A stretch of 9,487 nucleotides of DNA, taken from Chitinophagales bacterium. GTDB taxonomy: Bacteria > Bacteroidota > Bacteroidia > Chitinophagales > JADIYW01. The DNA lies in assembly GCA_020848315.1 (NCBI GenBank), contig JADLAH010000033.1:1-9487 (forward strand), written 5' to 3'. Below, one piece after another: positions 7,561 to 9,487 of this stretch; position 1 is the stretch's first letter; each line of letters begins with the position of its first letter. Below the pieces are notes generated by a model. It worked only from the letters and a program-made list of their open reading frames with translations. It ran no database searches and was not told the origin of the DNA. Both the position numbers and the translations under genes were made by a program.

Positions 7561-7893
7561 ATGTACGCTAAAACTGCCGACTTTTCTGCTTCGCAGCAGG
7601 AACTGGCAAAATTTGCCAAACTGCTTTCGCATCCCGCCCGCATTGCTATTCTGGAGTATCTTGCGAAGGAAGATCGTTGTATTTCCGGAGATATTTCCGG
7701 GGAATTGCCGTTGAGTCGCACCACCGTATCGCAGCACCTGAAAGAGTTGAAGGATGCAGGCCTCATCAAGGGGGAAATTGAAGGGCAGACGGTTTGTTAT
7801 TGTATTGAAGCTAAAACATACCGCCGCATGCAGCAGCTCTTTGAGCGGTATTTCCGGAAAATGACGGAATACCATGCCGGCAAATGTTGTTAA
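7561..7893 (+). CDS. arsR: ArsR-family arsenic-responsive repressor
   Basis: A 110-residue winged-helix repressor of the ArsR/SmtB family, expected to bind the operator just upstream as a dimer and release it on binding As(III). The fold is recognisable from LAKFAKLLSHPARIAILEYL (15-34), the recognition helix region SRTTVSQHLKELKDAGLI (52-69) and the beta wing GEIEGQTVCYCIE (71-83). The classical helix-3 metal motif (ELCVCDL in E. coli ArsR) is absent: the matching stretch is EDRCISGDI, with a single C40. Other cysteines are C79 and C81 on the wing and the vicinal pair C109-C110 at the very end (GKCC). Known ArsR proteins with C-terminal vicinal cysteines show that the inducer site can lie elsewhere in the fold, so function is plausible. 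It leads the operon and is followed after 18 bases by the cysteine-rich gene. Confidence 0.9.
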   Translation: MYAKTADFSASQQELAKFAKLLSHPARIAILEYLAKEDRCISGDISGELPLSRTTVSQHLKELKDAGLIKGEIEGQTVCYCIEAKTYRRMQQLFERYFRKMTEYHAGKCC

Positions 7894-7911
7894 TCCTGAA
7901 AAAATAATCTT

Positions 7912-8388
7912 ATGAAACTATCTGAAATTAAAGCACTGCTGAATACGGTAGCATCCGTTGATTTCCGACTGCCGGATGGCAGTTTTGTTCCCGAACATTT
8001 TCACGTCACGGAAGTAGGCGTGGTAACCAAGCATTTCATAGACTGTGGCGGCACAGTGCGAAATGAAAAAGTAGCCAATTTCCAGTTGTGGAGCGCCAAT
8101 GATTATGAACATCGGCTGAAGCCTCAGAAATTGCAGCATATCATTGCCCTTTCAGAGAAAGTGTTGGGCATGGAAGATCTGGATATTGAAGTGGAATATC
8201 AGTCGGATACAATCGGTAAATACGGACTGGATTTTGACGGTAAAAGTTTCGTGCTGCAGGCCAAACAGACCGATTGTCTGGCGCAGGATAAATGCGGTAT
8301 ACCACAGGAAAAACCCAAAGTAAAATTAAGTGATTTGACATCATCGAATGCAACAGCCTGCTGTACGCCGGGCGGTGGTTGCTGCTAA
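7912..8388 (+). CDS. Cysteine-rich protein of ars operon, DUF6428-like
   Basis: A 158-residue protein of unknown function, probably cytoplasmic: no signal peptide and no membrane segment are visible. It resembles the DUF6428 family found beside ars genes in Bacteroidota; that assignment is from memory of the family and not from a search. The N-terminal part has an unusual histidine cluster and a Cys-Gly-Gly turn (PEHFHVTEVG at 27-36, H41, DCGG at 44-47). Cysteines are C45, C122, C128 and two vicinal pairs at the C-terminus, C150-C151 and C157-C158 (CC-x5-CC, joined by TPGGG). Vicinal and clustered cysteines favour As(III), and its place between arsR and the exporter suggests arsenite binding, hand-off or sensing; this is inference. 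It starts 18 bases after arsR and ends 9 bases before the exporter gene, so it is surely cotranscribed. Confidence 0.8.
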   Translation: MKLSEIKALLNTVASVDFRLPDGSFVPEHFHVTEVGVVTKHFIDCGGTVRNEKVANFQLWSANDYEHRLKPQKLQHIIALSEKVLGMEDLDIEVEYQSDTIGKYGLDFDGKSFVLQAKQTDCLAQDKCGIPQEKPKVKLSDLTSSNATACCTPGGGCC

Positions 8389-8397
8389 ACAAACAGC

Positions 8398-9426
8398 ATG
8401 GAACAAGTATTAAAGGAAAAGAAAGCCGGACTCAGTTTTTTTGAAAAATATCTGGCAGGTTGGATTGTGCTGTGTATGGCAGCCGGTATTGCTATCTCTA
8501 AAGTTATGCCGGGTGTGGCAACAGCCATCAATGCCGCGCAGGTGGGAGGTATTTCTGTGCCGATAGGGATTTGTTTGTTTATGATGATGTATCCGGCGGT
8601 ACTGAATCTGCAACTGGATGAACTGAAGAAGTTGACCAGGAATCCCAAGCCGATATTGCTGACGTTGGCGGCTAACTGGATTTTTGCGCCAATAATAGGA
8701 CTCGTCATGGCCAACCTTTTTCTGGACGGACATCCCGAGCTGAAAGTGGCCATCATTCTGCTGAGTGCAAGTCCGTGTACCGCTATGGTGTTGGTATGGG
8801 GCGCCATGGCAGAAGGTAATCAGGAGCAAAATGTGGTGAATACAGGCATTAATACGATTACTATTATGTTTTTGTACGCTCCGCTGGTCGCATTGATGAC
8901 CGGTTTGCAGGATATCCCCATCGACAGGATGGGACTCGCCATTTCCGTACTTGTATTTATCGGCCTGCCGATTGTGCTGGGATTGATTTCCCGCAAATAC
9001 ATCACGGCGGTGAAGGGACAGCAATGGTTTGTGGAAGTGTACAGACCTTTTGTCGGCAAACTTGCTATTGTGGCTTTGCTGATTACGCTGGTGGTGTTGT
9101 TTGCATTAAACGGAAATACGCTTTTGCTGAATCCGGAATATCTGCTGCTGGTATCTGTGCCATTGCTGCTGGGCTTTGCAATTATCCTGGTGATTAATAT
9201 TCTGCTCACCAAGTTGTTCAGACTGCAATATAAGGAAGCCATCATTACCGTTATCATCGGTTCCTCCAGCCACTTTGAGATTGCCATCGCTACTGCTATT
9301 GCCGCATACGGCGTAGGTTCTGTTGCAGCGTTGGGAACTACGATGGGGCTATTCTGGGAAATTCCCATTATGTTGAGTATTGTCTACCTGGGAAAATATC
9401 TGCGCGACAAAAATTTCTGGAAATAA
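8398..9426 (+). CDS. acr3: ACR3-family arsenite efflux transporter
   Basis: An inner-membrane carrier expected to export arsenite, As(OH)3, driven by the proton gradient. The 342 residues form about ten hydrophobic segments, the usual ACR3 size and layout, and it is unrelated to the 12-segment ArsB family. The two residues known to be essential in ACR3 are present: the cysteine of the fourth segment, C127 in SASPCTAMVLVW, and the glutamate of the ninth segment, E294 in SSSHFEIAIATAIAAYG. The surrounding motifs differ from the more familiar LARCIAMVxVW and SNNFELAIA forms and fit the ASPCTAMV-type branch as I remember it. Antimonite transport cannot be judged from sequence. It is the third gene of the operon, 9 bases after the cysteine-rich gene and 7 bases before arsC. 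The end (RDKNFWK) is a normal, complete C-terminus. Confidence 0.9.
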   Translation: MEQVLKEKKAGLSFFEKYLAGWIVLCMAAGIAISKVMPGVATAINAAQVGGISVPIGICLFMMMYPAVLNLQLDELKKLTRNPKPILLTLAANWIFAPIIGLVMANLFLDGHPELKVAIILLSASPCTAMVLVWGAMAEGNQEQNVVNTGINTITIMFLYAPLVALMTGLQDIPIDRMGLAISVLVFIGLPIVLGLISRKYITAVKGQQWFVEVYRPFVGKLAIVALLITLVVLFALNGNTLLLNPEYLLLVSVPLLLGFAIILVINILLTKLFRLQYKEAIITVIIGSSSHFEIAIATAIAAYGVGSVAALGTTMGLFWEIPIMLSIVYLGKYLRDKNFWK

Positions 9427-9433
9427 ATCTGAT

Positions 9434-9487
9434 ATGAAAAATATTCTTGTATTGTGTACAGGCAACAGCTGCCGCAGTCAGATGGCA
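9434..9487 (+). CDS. arsC: Arsenate reductase ArsC, thioredoxin-type (partial, 5' end)
   Basis: Only the first 18 codons are inside the window: MKNILVLCTGNSCRSQMA. This is the P-loop of the low-molecular-weight phosphatase fold, with CX5R (C8 to R14) and the extra cysteine C13. The string CTGNSCRSQMA matches the start of Staphylococcus pI258-type ArsC (C10, C15), which reduces arsenate to arsenite and is recycled by thioredoxin. The later resolving cysteines lie beyond the edge, so a related tyrosine phosphatase cannot be fully ruled out, but the operon context makes ArsC the clear choice. It starts 7 bases after the exporter stop, with no Shine-Dalgarno motif. Confidence 0.88.
   Translation, partial: MKNILVLCTGNSCRSQMA

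Overview
The window looks like chromosomal DNA from a member of the Bacteroidota, possibly a Chitinophaga-like lineage; that finer placement is a guess from protein style and moderate GC. Support for the phylum: the purH-mreBCD-mrdA-rodA order is the one known from Bacteroidota, Shine-Dalgarno motifs are essentially absent before the starts, and the best promoters fit the Bacteroidota form (TTTG, about 20 bases, TAnnTTTG). All ten genes are on the + strand.

Region 1 (1-1723): an AT-rich leader with a promoter candidate, then purH, the bifunctional enzyme for the last two steps of IMP synthesis. It is closed by a strong Rho-independent terminator. The gene most likely starts at GTG 123, not at the in-frame TTG at 105, which falls inside the promoter box.

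Region 2 (about 1785-7456): a tight cell-elongation operon. MreB (actin-like filament), MreC (periplasmic scaffold), MreD (membrane partner), PBP2 (transpeptidase) and RodA (SEDS glycosyltransferase) together make the rod complex that builds lateral-wall peptidoglycan. Spacings are 3 nt, an 8-nt overlap, 8 nt and a 1-nt overlap, so translational coupling is likely.

Region 3 (7457-9487): an arsenic-resistance operon cut by the window edge. It has a near-consensus promoter with a 7-7 inverted repeat over the expected transcription start, then arsR (repressor), a cysteine-rich protein resembling DUF6428, an ACR3-family arsenite exporter, and the first 18 codons of a thioredoxin-type arsenate reductase. 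The expected logic is that ArsC reduces arsenate to arsenite, the exporter removes arsenite, and ArsR senses it. The role of the cysteine-rich protein is unknown.

Most of the window is ordinary core genome. The parts most worth a second look are in the ars operon: the uncharacterised protein ending in CC-x5-CC, an ArsR that lacks the classical helix-3 CxC site and also ends in a vicinal cysteine pair, and the operator placed on the promoter. No RNA genes, mobile elements, CRISPR arrays or attachment sites were seen. No gene-free stretch exceeds 300 bases; the longest is 192 bases, between purH and mreB.
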